From Fallopia convolvulus (Eukaryota; Streptophyta; Magnoliopsida; Caryophyllales; Polygonaceae): DNA of 64,000 nucleotides. The stretch spans positions 40,054,406 through 40,118,405 of the forward strand of contig OZ024718.1 of NCBI GenBank assembly GCA_964016875.1. The letters are read 5' to 3'. The notes below the pieces were generated by a model, which worked only from the letters and a program-made list of their open reading frames with translations, made no database searches and was not told where the DNA came from. Positions 52,701 to 64,000 of the stretch are shown piece after piece. The position numbers were made by a program, and so were the translations under genes. How positions within the stretch are numbered: the first letter of the stretch is position 1; each line of letters begins with the position of its first letter.

Positions 52701-53240
52701 TCACCATGAGAAGATGCCAATGAGGCACTAAGGCGATGACTTTTGTGGGCGCTTGTAGGCCATCCCGTAGGCACTTCGACTGATTGCGCTAATATGAGTA
52801 TAGCTAGGCTTTGGCTTGTTTATTGTCAACAATGGCATGTCTTCGTTCGGCAAGAACACAATGTCTTTGGCATCACCATTTTGAGTGCTCGGCGTATGGC
52901 ATGCATATGTAAAGGCCAAGGCACACCTATGCAAAGGTCGACGCATGCCTATGGTTAGGCCATGGCGCGCCGAGGGCCGACAATGTCTAGGCACCGCACT
53001 TGGCATTGTTGCATATGAGGGGGGCCATAGGCGCGCCCATGTCTAAGCCTTTTAGGTGTCACTTTAATAGGTACTCGACACTCGGCGTCGCCACACCTTT
53101 GCGAGTCATAAGGCGTGCCCATACTTAGGCCATGGCACGCCCAAGTGTGGTAGCGCTTGGACACCACCGAGTTTGTTGCTCAGCGTTCGACGTTGTTGTA
53201 CAATTTGGCAGGTCGTAGGCACGCCTATGTGAGGCACATG
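52701..53240. repeat. GC-rich region of degenerate 'aggc(a/g)cgcc(t/c)atg' repeats
   Basis: Words such as 'taggccatggcgcgcc', 'aaggcacacctatg', 'taggcgcgcccatg' and 'taggcacgcctatg' recur at least eight times in both orientations in about 500 bp. Open frames on both strands (52743-52958, 53006-52728, 53167-52955) are by-products of this repetition and show no domain. The flanks are AT-rich. Confidence 0.6.
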
Positions 53241-55174
53241 GAAATTTATTTTGATTTATATCAATGGAATCATACTCAAGTCATAAGAATGATTTCCCCA
53301 AAATCAAGGGAGATGTTTTGATGTTGTGTCAAGATTAATTGATGCACCATATAAGATGGGTGCTAGATATTTGTGTAAGATCAACGTTTTGTTTGCACAA
53401 ATGATTGCAAATCAAAGGACTACAAATAATTCGTGGTGGTAAATGATTGGACATAAGGTATTCAAATCTTATGATTGATCCACAAGATGAAATATCACAT
53501 ACCCCAAAAGAAGAATTGGGGTGGCTCATGTGAAAGGACGTGGTAATGTGCCATTCTGATGGATTAAAGGAACTTATTTGTAAGAAATTGAAAGGCTATT
53601 CCTAAAGCCTTCCTTTTTCTACAAGTAATTGTTTATAGAATTAGACCAAGAGGACTTTTATTCCATCCTCGCATCCAAGGTAATAGAAAGGAGTGTCGAT
53701 GCGCCATGAAGGCCTAGTGTTGGCACACTTGTTAACCTAGTTACATGGTCAAGAAGACCTTGAAAGGCTAAAGGCACTATGGTGAAAGGACAACAAGCTA
53801 CGGCTTGGAGTCATGTGCTATGGATGCCTAAGGAGTAGTATCAAGGTCAAGCACCTAATACTAGTGGGAAATAATGATGGCAAGTTTGCAAATGCAAATC
53901 TTAACGAGTGGTGTTACACTTGTGATAAGAAAAACGTCTTGTGAGGACAATTCTTCAAGTTTCATTGATAAAAGAATCTAGGAAAAGGGAAGGAGAATAT
54001 CGTCTCGTATCTTTATATGGATGATGATCCTATGGTATTTCCAAGGTAAAGCATGTCATTTGGGAAGTCCCTCTATGGACCATAACTATATGCTTATGCA
54101 TGGGTGATATAGTAAGTTTAATAACTTTAGAAAAGGAGTTTTTAATAAGTCTATATGCAATTGACATGGCTGATTTGGTAGAAACCAAAGAAAATTGATA
54201 AGATGGAAATAGTCTTGTCTATGAAGTTCTTCATTAATGAAATCATGAAGATGCCAATGTGAAGAGATGAAGATGAATGAGAATTTTGAATCTTCATTTA
54301 GATTAACAATACATTGGAAGGAAATGAAATTTCGTGATTTCTACACATTATTGTGGAACCTATGGACCAAATGATATACTTCCCTTAGAGTAAGTATGTC
54401 ATGACTTGAGGATTTTTCAAGTGATAGAGTGTTGATACCTTGACATGGCCATTGTCATAGGTATGATGATTTAATGCTTAAGGCATTGGATGTGTGGAAA
54501 TGATTTTGGAAAGATTATGATGCAAATTGGACCACCTAGATATGGAAGACCACTAGTCGACAAGTGGTCAATAATTCCTATTTTGGTGGTGGGTCGACAA
54601 TCTAAGGAAGTCACAAGAGGCAATCTTGCATGTATTCGACCTTGGAGTCTGAATTTGACATTTAGGTGTGATCGAATATTATTTTGAGAAATAATTCACA
54701 CTTAAAGTCATATCAGTTGAGTTTGTGAAAACACAATGAGGTTGTTGATTTCTTTACCTATGATTTGGACACCCAATTCCCCCTTACCAAAAGTATAGGG
54801 CTGAATTCAATTTGACAAGCCAAGGACATAGGGTTGGAGGGTATAAAAGGCCCATCAAAGAAAATGCTCTAGCTTACATAAAAAGGGATAGTTTCGAAAC
54901 ATTGTTTCATTAATGAACTTTGGTAATTGCATTTGTGGGTGCAAGTTAGAAGTTCAACTAAACATACGTGGAAGTGTTAGGCTTCTTCCAAGGGAGTTTT
55001 AGGATTACTCGCCTCAAAGCATATGTGAAAAGGATAAGAGACATAAAGCCTTTAAACGTCAAAGTATAATGTATACACATTATGTAATTCTTATTGTATT
55101 TTTTACTGGATGTACTTACACAAGTTGAGTGGTTCAAATCCAAGGGATATTTACTTCTATGACATAGCTCAAGC
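53241..55174. other. Old LTR-like DNA without a gene
   Basis: No coding region is recognised. Near 54840 'gggtataaaaggcccatc' and then 'cattaatgaac' look like the TATA and R region of a plus-strand LTR ending near 55150. Short frames (54490-54687) are unsupported. The last five bases CAAGC (55170-55174) are the left target duplication of the next element. Confidence 0.35.
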
Positions 55175-55898
55175 TGTAATATCCGCTAAATTCTAAATAA
55201 AATAAATTGGATAATTTATTCCAATAAATTTTTTCTCTAAAATAGAAAAGTTAATAATCTTATAATTTCATATTATATTATGAAAAGTTATAAAAGTTTA
55301 CTGCAATGACAATTAAGAATTTAATTAAAGACATTAAGCAAGTCGGGTAATTATTTAAATATTTTTTCTTAAAAAGAGAGTTTAATTATTTTTATAATTT
55401 TCTTAATAAATTATAAAAAAAAGTTTATAAAGGAGTATCCAAAAGGGTAAATAAAATTTAAAAAAATATAATTAATAAAATTTCGGATTCAATTTTAATA
55501 TTAAATTACAAGTAAGCCAAAAATAAGAAACAAGGCAAATAAAAAAGTGTGAAGAGGGAGACTCAAACCTGAGAACTCTTGCACCTTTCACAAACTCACA
55601 CACACTCAATTCCGCTAGGCTAACTCAATTTTACTACCCATATTATAATTCTTTTAATTATAAACCCTCATTCTTCTTCTTCTTCCAAAGAGAGTCAAAT
55701 TTGTCTGATTGATTTGACGGTAGACCATTGCATGCTCTTCTTGCCTCCATATCTCCATGTTTGCTTCATAGACTACCCAAGATCATTCACCTTATGTCAT
55801 CACCAAACTAACACAACTCTCACCATTCATCATCAAGCTTCTTCTCCCTTAATGGTCCATTCCAATGGTGGTGGATCAAGAGAAGCCCCAATTTTCAC

Positions 55899-55906
55899 TA
55901 TAAAAA
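55899..55906 (+). promoter_or_regulatory. TATA box of the large LTR-like element
   Basis: TATAAAAA in the context 'ttcactataaaaagggtgagg', followed about 30 bp on by 'cacacattaatccactc', a plausible leader start. The presumed transcript runs towards the GC-rich block. Confidence 0.5.
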
Positions 55907-56190
55907 GGGTGAGGTCTCAAGGGAAGACTCACACATTAATCCACTCTTCTTCCTCTAGCAAATTCACTCCCATTCAAAGAAAATTCAGCCCCAAATCAAT
56001 TTATTTAATTGCTGTTTTTTTAAAAAAACCCACAAAAAACCCTAGATTGGTGGCCTAGCCCACCGGACCACCACTGGAGCGCCGGCCGGACAACCACCAG
56101 GCGTGCGCGCCACCGCCGGCCACCAGAAGAGCCGCCCAAGTCGCCGCCCAGGGCCAGGCGTCGTTCGTCCGAGTTCTCTCTGGCTCCTTC

Positions 56191-57108
56191 ATCTGTACGT
56201 GGAAATCAACAAGAGAAGAAGAAAGCAAGGGTGGGCCTAATCCTAATTTTTGGGTAATTATATTTAAACTTGGGCCATTAAATTTAGGCCCCAAATATCA
56301 ATTAAAATCATATTTTTAACCTTATTAATTTCTGAAATAATAAAAATCTGATTTATAAAACTAACATGCATATTGGAATATCCAAAGAGAAATATTTTTA
56401 GTAAGTACTAAATAAATTTCAATAAATTGTAGAATCATAAAAATAACATTTTAACATGAAATTCGGATTTAAAAAAAATAATATTAGCTTGGATATATTT
56501 TTATTTTATTATAAAAGAAATAGCCTAAAATAAGAGAGATTTAATAAAATAAGACTATATTAATAGAAAAATACTTGCTTGTCTTTCAAATTCATATTAT
56601 AAACTTGGAAATAATATGGATGAGATATTCTTACCATAAGATAAATTTTAGATGATTAAGTTGAAGACTAAAAAGATATAATAAATAATTTGTATGTACT
56701 TTTATATAGAGAAATACATTATAATAAAATCATGGGATTAAATTATGAGATTCATATAAATGAAATAATATGATTACCCTATTTGGAAGTTATTATATAA
56801 ATATAAAGGTCTAAGTTGTTAGAAAAGATATGTTAAAGATATTATGAATAATTATAGATTTATAGGTATAATAAATAGTTGCATGCTCTTATTTTATAAA
56901 ACAATGTTCTAAACATGAGATTTATTAAAAAAAAAGTAGATATGATAAGAGTATTTTATATATTTAATTAATGTCATAAGATATTGAGCATGCTAGTTTT
57001 CTTAAAAGAAATATTATATAAAAGATATAAGTGATAAGAAAAGATATACTAGATATATTATTAGTACTATCTTAGATTTAAATAAGTTGCATGCTCTTAG
57101 TTATAAAA
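56191..57108. other. AT-rich interior of the LTR-like element
   Basis: No gene or recognised repeat; many short 'agatat(a/g)ataa' words. The minus frame 56294-56055 overlaps the GC-rich leader and has no domain. Confidence 0.4.
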
Positions 57109-57922
57109 CTAGTTATACTCGTCGTGTCATGCACGACTATATGGATTTAATACTTAATTTATTTAATAATAATTTTAATTTAATATAAACAATATTTTAC
57201 ATCATAAATGGATAAAAAGACATAGATAATATAATTTTTATCATCTTGTAATTTTTTTATTTTTATTTTTATCATAATTTGATTTAAGAATTTTTTTATA
57301 GAAATAGATATATAGATTAAGATAATGTAATTTTTATTTTTGTAAAGTAAATTTCGAATTCTTAATTTTTTTTATAAATAAATAGATTGAAAATAAATTT
57401 AATTGAAAAAGATATAGTAATATAAATAAAATTTGACTTATTAAAATATAAAGTAGGGTCAAAGTCAATGTGGTGGCTAAGAAAGATACAACTTTAGTAT
57501 ATAGTTATAAATCTATTACAAAAAAAGTATATAATTATAGATCCTATAATTAATTGTAGTTGATATTGTCAAAGAATATATTACATAGATATTGTTTTAC
57601 ATAAGAAGATAAAAAAATCCTAATTATAAAAATAAATAATTGTTTTAATATAAGGTGGGCCCATAAGCATAAGATAACTTTTTTAACATAAATAGATAAT
57701 AAAAATTTAATAAGAAAAGGTGAAATAATATTTGCAAAATCTTATCATAAATATTTTCAAAGATAATTGAACAAAAGATAAATATTAGGAAAAATAAATA
57801 TACAAAAAATAGAAAATCGGTTAGAAAAGTTGAAATAATATGAATATAAATAAATTTTTTTAAACATGAGGTGGGGCCAGAATCAACGTGGTGGCTCAAA
57901 AACGGTCGGCTTTTATAATATA
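57109..57922 (-). mobile_element. Helitron, minus strand, 3' part, interrupted by a sister copy
   Basis: Minus-strand 3' end at 57109: CTAG preceded by the hairpin 'gtcgtgcatgacacgac'. Internal 'caaagtcaatgtggtggct' (57470) and 'aatcaacgtggtggctcaaaa' (57882) match the sister copies. It is broken at 57922 by the Helitron 57923-58884; its 5' end probably lies shortly after 58885 but is not clear. Confidence 0.6.
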
Positions 57923-58884
57923 CTAGTTATACCCGTCGTGCCATGCACGACTACGAATCGAATTAAGTATGAAGATATTTATTTTAATATCATGATACAT
58001 AAAAAATTTATACCCACATACGATAGTTTTTTATTTTTAGAATAATTTTTTTTTGAATTTTTACAATTTTTATAAATAAATAGAGAGAAAAATTATTTGA
58101 AAAAGATAAATTAATATAAATAAAAATTGAAATTTTATAAATAAAGTTGGGACAAAGTCAATGTGGTGGCTCAAAAAGATACAACTTTAATATATATAGT
58201 TATATACAGATTATTTAACCAAAATTTAATTCTTAAAAAATCTTACATAGATAATGTAATTTTTATCATCTTGTAATTTTTTTTATTTTTTTTATCATAA
58301 TTTGATTTAAGGAAACTTTTATTGAAATAGATATATAGATAAGATAATGTAATCAACTGATAATCAATTATATACTCAGAATCTATCCTAATATATACTA
58401 TAGTTAAGTTATGTTAGATAGAATCTTTTCAATATATATAAATTGTGAGAATGATATGTATGAAAAATCCTAGGTAGCACATGGTAAAATCCTACGTGGC
58501 ACATAGCTTATATTGTGATAGAAAAAATCACTTAAAAAATATTTTAAATAATATTAATCAATAATATTTTACCAATTATTTAATGATATTTTATTTTAGA
58601 TATAATCTTTTTAAGTTAAATAAATTATGATATCAAATATTTAACATTACTACTTAAGATTTAACATTAGATAAGATCTTTATTTTAGATAAAATCTTTC
58701 CTAAATTAATTTATCATATTTCTATATTGTCATAAAATAATATCAACATATATAAATTCTCAAAATAAAAATCTTATGTGGCGAAATCCTAGGTGGCTTA
58801 ATGTGGTAATGACACGTAAGAAAATCCTAGGTGGCGCAACGTGGTGGCCTTATTCCTTGCGTCTTTTATATAGATATACATAGA
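57923..58884 (-). mobile_element. Helitron, minus strand (962 bp)
   Basis: The minus strand starts TCTATGTATATCTATATAAA and ends with hairpin 'gtcgtgcatggcacgac' and CTAG (57923-57926); A and T flank it. It shares 'gcgcaacgtggtggccttattccttgcgtc' parts with 8379-9413, so both are one family. No Rep/helicase. Confidence 0.8.
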
Positions 58885-61336
58885 TTTTTAATATTGATTG
58901 ATTGATATTGATGATTGATTATAGATAGATATGACTATTTTTATTTCAAAGATATATATGTAATCACGTCTACATATTTTTTGTTTTTTTTAATTTATCT
59001 TTTACAAATATAATAAATATAATGTGCTTTTTTTTATCTATATTGGTCAAATCTACTAATATTATTTTATATTTATTTTTATATGAGGATAAATTTTTAC
59101 AAATATTATTTTATATTTATATTTACTTGGAGATAACTTTTTTTGCATAATTAACTATTTAAAATTATTATTTTAATAAAGGGGTGATGTGGCGCAATGT
59201 GGTTGCAGAAATTGCTTCGGCTTTAGTTATTAGTAATAGATAATACTCTAACACATGGTGACATCATTTAATTAAATAAGGGAATTTTATTATCATATCA
59301 CATACATGGAAAGCATACCATATCAATTGATTAGAATTCCTACTTAAGGAAAGTATTAGAAAAGGATATATTTATTAATTATTGCATGTCTTTTTATAAG
59401 GAGCATAATAAGAAAGATATTATAATAAGAATATATTATAAGATTTAAAAAGATATTATTTGGTAGGGTGGATAATAATATATTAAGAAGAAAAATAAAA
59501 GATAGTTAATGACAAGGGCATTTTAGAATTTTCACATCCTAAGAAGAGTTTTATAAAAAAAAATAATATTTCATATAGTTATGAAAACTATATCTTAATG
59601 ATTTCATAAAGATATTTCCTTACTTAGTTATAATAATAGAATAATAAGTTAAGTTAAAAAGGGAATATGTTAATAAATTAAATAAAGTTATGAATTGGCT
59701 TTCAAAGATTATAGTGAATAAAATTAAAATAAGAATTTTATAAGAAATAAAAGGATATTACAAATATAAAATAATAATAGAAGATATTATTATTTTATTC
59801 ATCTCCACCTAAATTATTATTATAATAATTTAGAAATTAATTCTCTTATAATAAGGATATAACAGATATTTAGAACTTTAGAAGAATTAAAAAAATTCTT
59901 ATTAAAGTTCGCTCGTATCTCTCGTGTAGTTAGGTCGAGTTTTCCGTTCCAACTAAATTCGTTTCGTGAAATTTCTCCTTGTAGCCTTAATAAATTCGTT
60001 TCGTGAAATTTCTCGATGTTGGGAACAACTTGTTTGCTAATAATAAACGAACCTAGGAATATCGATTGTTAGAAATAATGACCCCTCTGTTATCGTTATT
60101 CCGCTATCTAATATTTGATAGGACTATTATGCTAGTCTTGTTTGTGACTTTGATTGTTTACGATCTCGTTAAGAGATCGATTCGAATGAATTAGTGAGGG
60201 GTGCGAGACTAACCCGACGCCTCTATATAATCTACTAAGTCGTATGCCTCTGCGCTTAAAGTACGACTTTCAGGATCATGATCCATGTCCGCTCCGATTG
60301 CAACGGAGGGATGAGTGGCACCGTAGCTAAGTGTCGGAACTAGGTTCCCTTAAGTGTTCCGGGCCATGCAAGCCCCCCACACTCTCTAAAAATCATTAAC
60401 GTAATCGACATTTTTCGTCACAATATAAGATAAGTGCCAATCCACAATTAAAAGACATCAAAACCGGACCGGTCTCAAATGATCGATCCGGCTCTCGGTC
60501 CGCAAGGGAGCGAGAGATTTTCAAAAACTTGTATGAATTAATAACGTTCCCAACATACTTTCTACTCTAAAGAAGTCTACAATCTCGTAGTTCTTCTCTC
60601 GATTAACGAGTTATCTCCTCTTGAGATACACTCTTCTCCGTCTCGATAAGCCCCACATAAAGACCTATACCCTAAAACACATCCCAATAATATCTCTCGA
60701 ATATTATAAAGTACCATAATACCCTTGAGAATTTCCATTCTCGCTTGCTTAGTCTCCTTAGACTAATTCCGCTTTTCTGCATGTTGGCCTGACATTTTTC
60801 GCCCTTCGCGACTTATGCCAGAGTCTAGGAAGTTCCCACCAAGGTTGAAGGCGAAGGCTAGAAGATTCGAGAAGCGTTAGGCGAGAATCAAAGGTCAAGG
60901 AAAGAAGATGTTGAAGGAAGGAAGGATTTCTCATAAGAGCAAGGCATTCCGAAGATAGTGCACCAGCTCTTCCCTTGTTAAAACCAAGCAAATCATCATC
61001 ACATGAGTTGTCTTGGGAAAACATACTTGTATTTTTAATTATGTCTTTTCAACCCTTTCTAAATGGGCTTCACTTTCCGCTGCTACATCATTTGTAAAAC
61101 GACTCTCAATGTAATGAACGACAATTCTTGTCAATAAATAAAATTCCGCTTTTAGTCAATTTCATCTTTAATAACCTTTAAGTCTCATTCGTGAGCATCC
61201 GTTTATTTGTAACATTTATGTCAATTTCCGCATTTCTATAAGTTTTAATATCATTATAAAGCCTTGGGTAATTTTGGTCGGTAAAGTCCGAGGTCACTGG
61301 TGGTAATACCCAGTGTTGCAAAATAGGGGTGTTACA
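58885..61336 (+). other. Right part of the large LTR-like element
   Basis: AT-rich to about 59880. Then come a moderate-GC section with the duplicated 'aattcgtttcgtgaaatttctc' (59965 and 59998) and 'gttgggaacaacttgttt' (60018), which mirrors 'caagttgttcccaac' in the smaller copy (44660). The minus frame 61024-60758 shows no domain. No gene is recognised. Confidence 0.5.
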
Positions 61337-61341
61337 CAAGC

Positions 61342-61699
61342 CAGCTCAACTAGCTGGTTATCAGCTCAACCAACTGGAAGTCAGCTACACTAGATTGATG
61401 ACCTAGCTTTGTACCTAGCTATGCTAACTTGGACCTTGCCCATGTGGGCCATGGTGGGCCAGCCCTGTGGGCTTGGACTTGGGATGTATTGGGCCGATCC
61501 TATGGGTTGATTTTTGAGCCAAGTGGATTGGCTACATGGGCTTGGATTTGGGCTAGTTGATGGGCTTTACTTGAATCAATTTTGGACGAACTACTTGGGC
61601 TTTCCTTGGCTGATTTTGGATGTCACCAACGGGCTAAATTAGGGTTCCTAGCCGACCATATAAGGAGAGAAGAAGGAGTCGAGTTTGGATAAGGACAAG
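61342..61699. other. Unassigned DNA between two elements
   Basis: Repeated 'ggcttggacttggg', 'tgggccgatcc' and 'agctcaact' words. 'ccatataaggagagaag' near 61657 could be an old promoter. Probably the remnant of an older LTR. No gene. Confidence 0.3.
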
Positions 61700-62774
61700 T
61701 GTTGGGTCATAGGTTAGTCAAAATCATTTATAGGAACTATATCGAACAGTTCCCACACGCAGCGGAATAAACAAGTATGCAAGTAAATAAAGACAATAGA
61801 GACAATTACCTTATAGAGGAACCCCACAACGATCAACCAACCACGTGAGTAAACCTGTACCTCCCTCTAGGAGGATTTTTGAATGAGTTATCGGTTGGAT
61901 CGTGAAGCGTTAGTAACAAGTCAGGGAACTAGCAATGTTCCCTGGGCAACGAAAATAAATAATAAGAACACAGAATTTATAGAGGAAAACTTTCTGTCCG
62001 ACCAACAAGTCGTAGAAAGAAAAAACCTCTACCCCTGAGACTCCTTCTCAGAGGATTTTCAATAGAATACTTTTATTAAGTTTCAACGGTTACAAGGCAA
62101 GTCAAGTTCCCTGGTAACTACGACAACAACCAAAGTTCAACCAACTAGACTTCTACAACCCTAAACGTAAACCTAAATGGAAGTAAACTACTGACCTGAG
62201 TACTCACTTACTCGTGGATTCTTCACCAGAAAAAGCCACACACTCGTACACTTGAAAAGCTCTCTCTCCAAGTTCACCGAAAACAACCACACTTCAACCC
62301 TAGCTATAATCTAGCTATTTATAAGAAATGTCAAGTTTGATCTCATACGTAACGCAAATTTTCCACTTAACAAATCCAACACTAATAGGAGAAAGTATTG
62401 TTTGTGATTTGGATCCTCAACCAAGTCGATTCCTTCCAAAACCGAATGATCACGGATTTCCTAGATAAGATCGTGTGAGCTTTGATCTTATCCTCCCTTT
62501 GATCTTCTCACGCAACCGTCTACAGCTGTTGAATCTTCGCAGAAGATCGCTCGTAGAAGATCTGGTAACTTGGCATTAATAGAAAGTCGCGTTCCTTTCG
62601 AGACGCGCTTCCTAAATCTGTCACTTGTTCCCTCCATCGTTCCTCACAATGTTCCGTCACTCGTGACTATGTACCTATTTTCCTGAAACACTTACATGCA
62701 GAAGCAAGTTATACCAACTAAGTTTGTTATCATCAAAACTAAGAGAAACCATGGAACAACGATTTTTTCCAACA
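61700..62774 (-). repeat. LTR of a second SIRE-like copia element
   Basis: The plus strand begins TGTTGGGTCATAGG and ends TTTTTTCCAACA, so the ends are TGTTGG...CCAACA. Directly above it the minus strand has the polypurine tract aaaaagggggaaat (62775-62789), so this is the 3' LTR of a minus-strand element. It contains two related segments each with 'gaggattttnaatgag/aatagaat' and 'aacctctacc' words (61845-61900 and 62010-62080), and resembles 22179-23175. Confidence 0.75.
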
Positions 62775-63169
62775 ATTTCCCCCTTTTTGATGATGACAAA
62801 CCTATACAAAAATGCACATCTAGAAACTAGTAAAAATATAGATTTGAAAATAATATTCATGTGGTTCCCCCTTAACAGATGCACAGTTGTTCCTACTCAT
62901 CAGAGGTAACAACAAATTCCCCCTTAGCCAAAGTTCCCTCTGTATTTCCTGGATAGAACGCATCTCTGCATTTTTCCTAACTTCCCCCTTTTGACATCAT
63001 CAAAAGGCTAACAATCATCAACCAAAACGTAGAGCAAATGAACAAATTTAATTGAAACTCAAACCATTCATAAGCAACAGATAGTTGATTCATAGATAAT
63101 TGTCACGGAAATCACAACCAGAGAAAACAAAAAACATAAAAGTTTTAACATCCAAGAGAAAAAAACTTA
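62775..63169 (-). other. Polypurine tract and untranslated region of the copia element
   Basis: It starts with the purine tract aaaaagggggaaat on the minus strand; a second 'tcccccttttgacatcatc' (62984) repeats that sequence. No gene. Confidence 0.6.
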
Positions 63170-64000
63170 AAATTTTAAAGTGGGGATAGATAGGTTAGGG
63201 AACAATAAAGGGTCCACATCATGGGTTGGAGGAGGTGGAATCAGCAGCATCAGTGTCTCTCTTAGCCAAGTAACCAATCAAGGTACTCAGCTGAGAGGAA
63301 ATCTTTTGAAGCTCGATCAACATCTTGGCAGTAACACTTCCACTCAGCAAAGAACTCCCAACATCCATCTGGGCAGTCTTCTTTGCAGCTGTTCCCTTTG
63401 AGTCACCCTAGTAATTCATCCTCGAGATATTGCGCATATCAAGTGGTAATCCAAAAGACTCCTCACGTGAAGGAACATACACCTTCTTCTCCTTCGGAAT
63501 TCCCTTCACAAACTTAGGGTAAGGCAAACCATGATTCTTCCCTGCGCTCTTGGCCATGTGTCGCATCATGATCTCAGGAAGATTGATCTTTTCCCTTTCG
63601 AAGAAACTTCTCCAACAGAATCATGTCGTTGATGGTGAGATTGTTCGTCTTCTCCAGCCTGGGAACCACAACCTTGATCAAAAACTGATGTGCAATATGT
63701 GTAGTGTAACCAAGATTGCCAGTGGAGTAGGGACCGAAACCAGACGCCTTCCCATAATGCGCTTAATGAGTTGATTCTTGTTCTTTGGCTAGTTGCTCGA
63801 AGTATGCAACTCCCCATACCCTTCACTAGATACCTTCAGAACCTTTGCGACAGAACCCAGAGAGAAAGAGATTTCAGACTTCCCAATAGTTGAGAAACCC
63901 ATGGGACCAGTAACGAGATCAGCTAGTTGATAGTTTGAAAAGAAATCAGCAAGGACATACTCCATCTTTGTCATCTTCATCTTCGTCCTCACCACCAGAC
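63170..64000 (-). pseudogene. Env-like / plant-transposon-protein region of the second copia element
   Basis: On the minus strand, 63995-63789 reads VLADFFSNYQLADLVTGPMG, then GKSEISFSLGSVAKVLKVSS. This is the 'putative plant transposon protein' pattern, where a beta-strand and a 'f-s...i-x-x-L' helix follow each other. The frame continues through stops and shifts to about 63200 (with 'MRHMAKSAGKNHGLPYPKFV' and a C-terminal 'LIELQKISSQLSTLIGYLAK' coiled coil). It corresponds to 23640-24400 of the first copia element. The rest lies beyond the window. Confidence 0.55.

Larger units (their letters stand above)
55175..61336 (+). mobile_element. Large solo-LTR-like element of the 43289 family, plus strand
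   Basis: Begins TGTAATATCCGCTAAATTC and ends AAATAGGGGTGTTACA. Target duplication CAAGC is at 55170-55174 and 61337-61341. Its last 80 bp (AAAGCCTTGGGTAA..., GGTGGTAATACC..., GGGGTGTTACA) match the terminus of 43289-46187 reversed. TATAAAAA at 55899 is followed by a leader and a GC-rich CGCCGGCC-rich block (56055-56190), the same layout as the smaller copy. No gag or pol. The extra length comes partly from Helitrons (57109-58884) and long AT-rich tracts. It may be a solo LTR or a non-autonomous element. Confidence 0.75.

Noticed and set aside
56055..56294. 79-codon minus frame with a GC-rich start
   Set aside because: Shadow of the GC-rich leader block of the plus-strand LTR-like element; no motif.
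60758..61024. 88-codon minus frame
   Set aside because: Inside the non-coding right part of the LTR-like element, with no domain or counterpart in the related copy.

Overview
The window is nuclear DNA of a flowering plant, most likely a eudicot. It is AT-rich and holds one ordinary spliced gene in a sea of nested plant transposons. The evidence is the GT-AG introns, a captured plant 26S proteasome gene fragment, CACTA and Helitron elements, Athila-like Ty3/gypsy and SIRE-like Ty1/copia retrotransposons, and an endogenous plant pararetrovirus. I cannot place it to family from the sequence alone. I see no CRISPR, operon, rRNA or tRNA gene.

Layout. 1-80: end of one CACTA transposon. 841-14571: a two-unit 261-bp tandem duplication whose second unit is split by a complete 13.2-kb CACTA element (1240-14444, target duplication ACA). 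That element has no recognisable transposase. It carries a stack of Helitrons (2617-11306) and a captured, broken fragment of the proteasome subunit gene RPN2 (12169-13219). 15569-19115: decayed pararetrovirus with coat-like, movement-like and protease-like regions in that order and no reverse transcriptase. 20198-21994: an intact six-exon FAD-dependent monooxygenase gene, with TATA box and poly(A) signal.

22179-27336: 3' part of a minus-strand SIRE-like copia element (LTR, env-like/plant-transposon-protein ORFs, RNase H), cut by a gypsy LTR (27337 to about 28114). 28415-29640: unassigned DNA with a 26-bp minisatellite. 29643-34440: minus-strand gypsy remnant split by a complete LTR element without pol (29991-33304, target duplication GGATC). 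34440-36911: plus-strand gypsy 3' end and LTR. 36927-50731: complete but mutated minus-strand Athila-like gypsy element (target duplication CATAT), split by a 2.9-kb solo-LTR-like element (43289-46187, target duplication GAAGG). 50737-55174: fragments of LTR elements. 55175-61336: a second, larger solo-LTR-like element of the same family in the other orientation (target duplication CAAGC), holding Helitrons. 61700-64000: LTR and env-like region of a second SIRE-like copia element that leaves the window.

Only the monooxygenase looks like a functional host gene. The most interesting points are the reconstructable order of Helitron insertions, the CACTA capture of RPN2 with a 41-bp snap-back copy at a breakpoint, the coat-movement-protease order of the pararetrovirus, and the recurring short palindromic motif (TCGGTACCGA/TCGATATCGA type) in the LTRs and linkers of the Athila-like element but not seen in its domain cores. 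Two other LTR elements here show a comparable motif habit. All boundaries were read by eye; element ends supported by target duplications are the most reliable.
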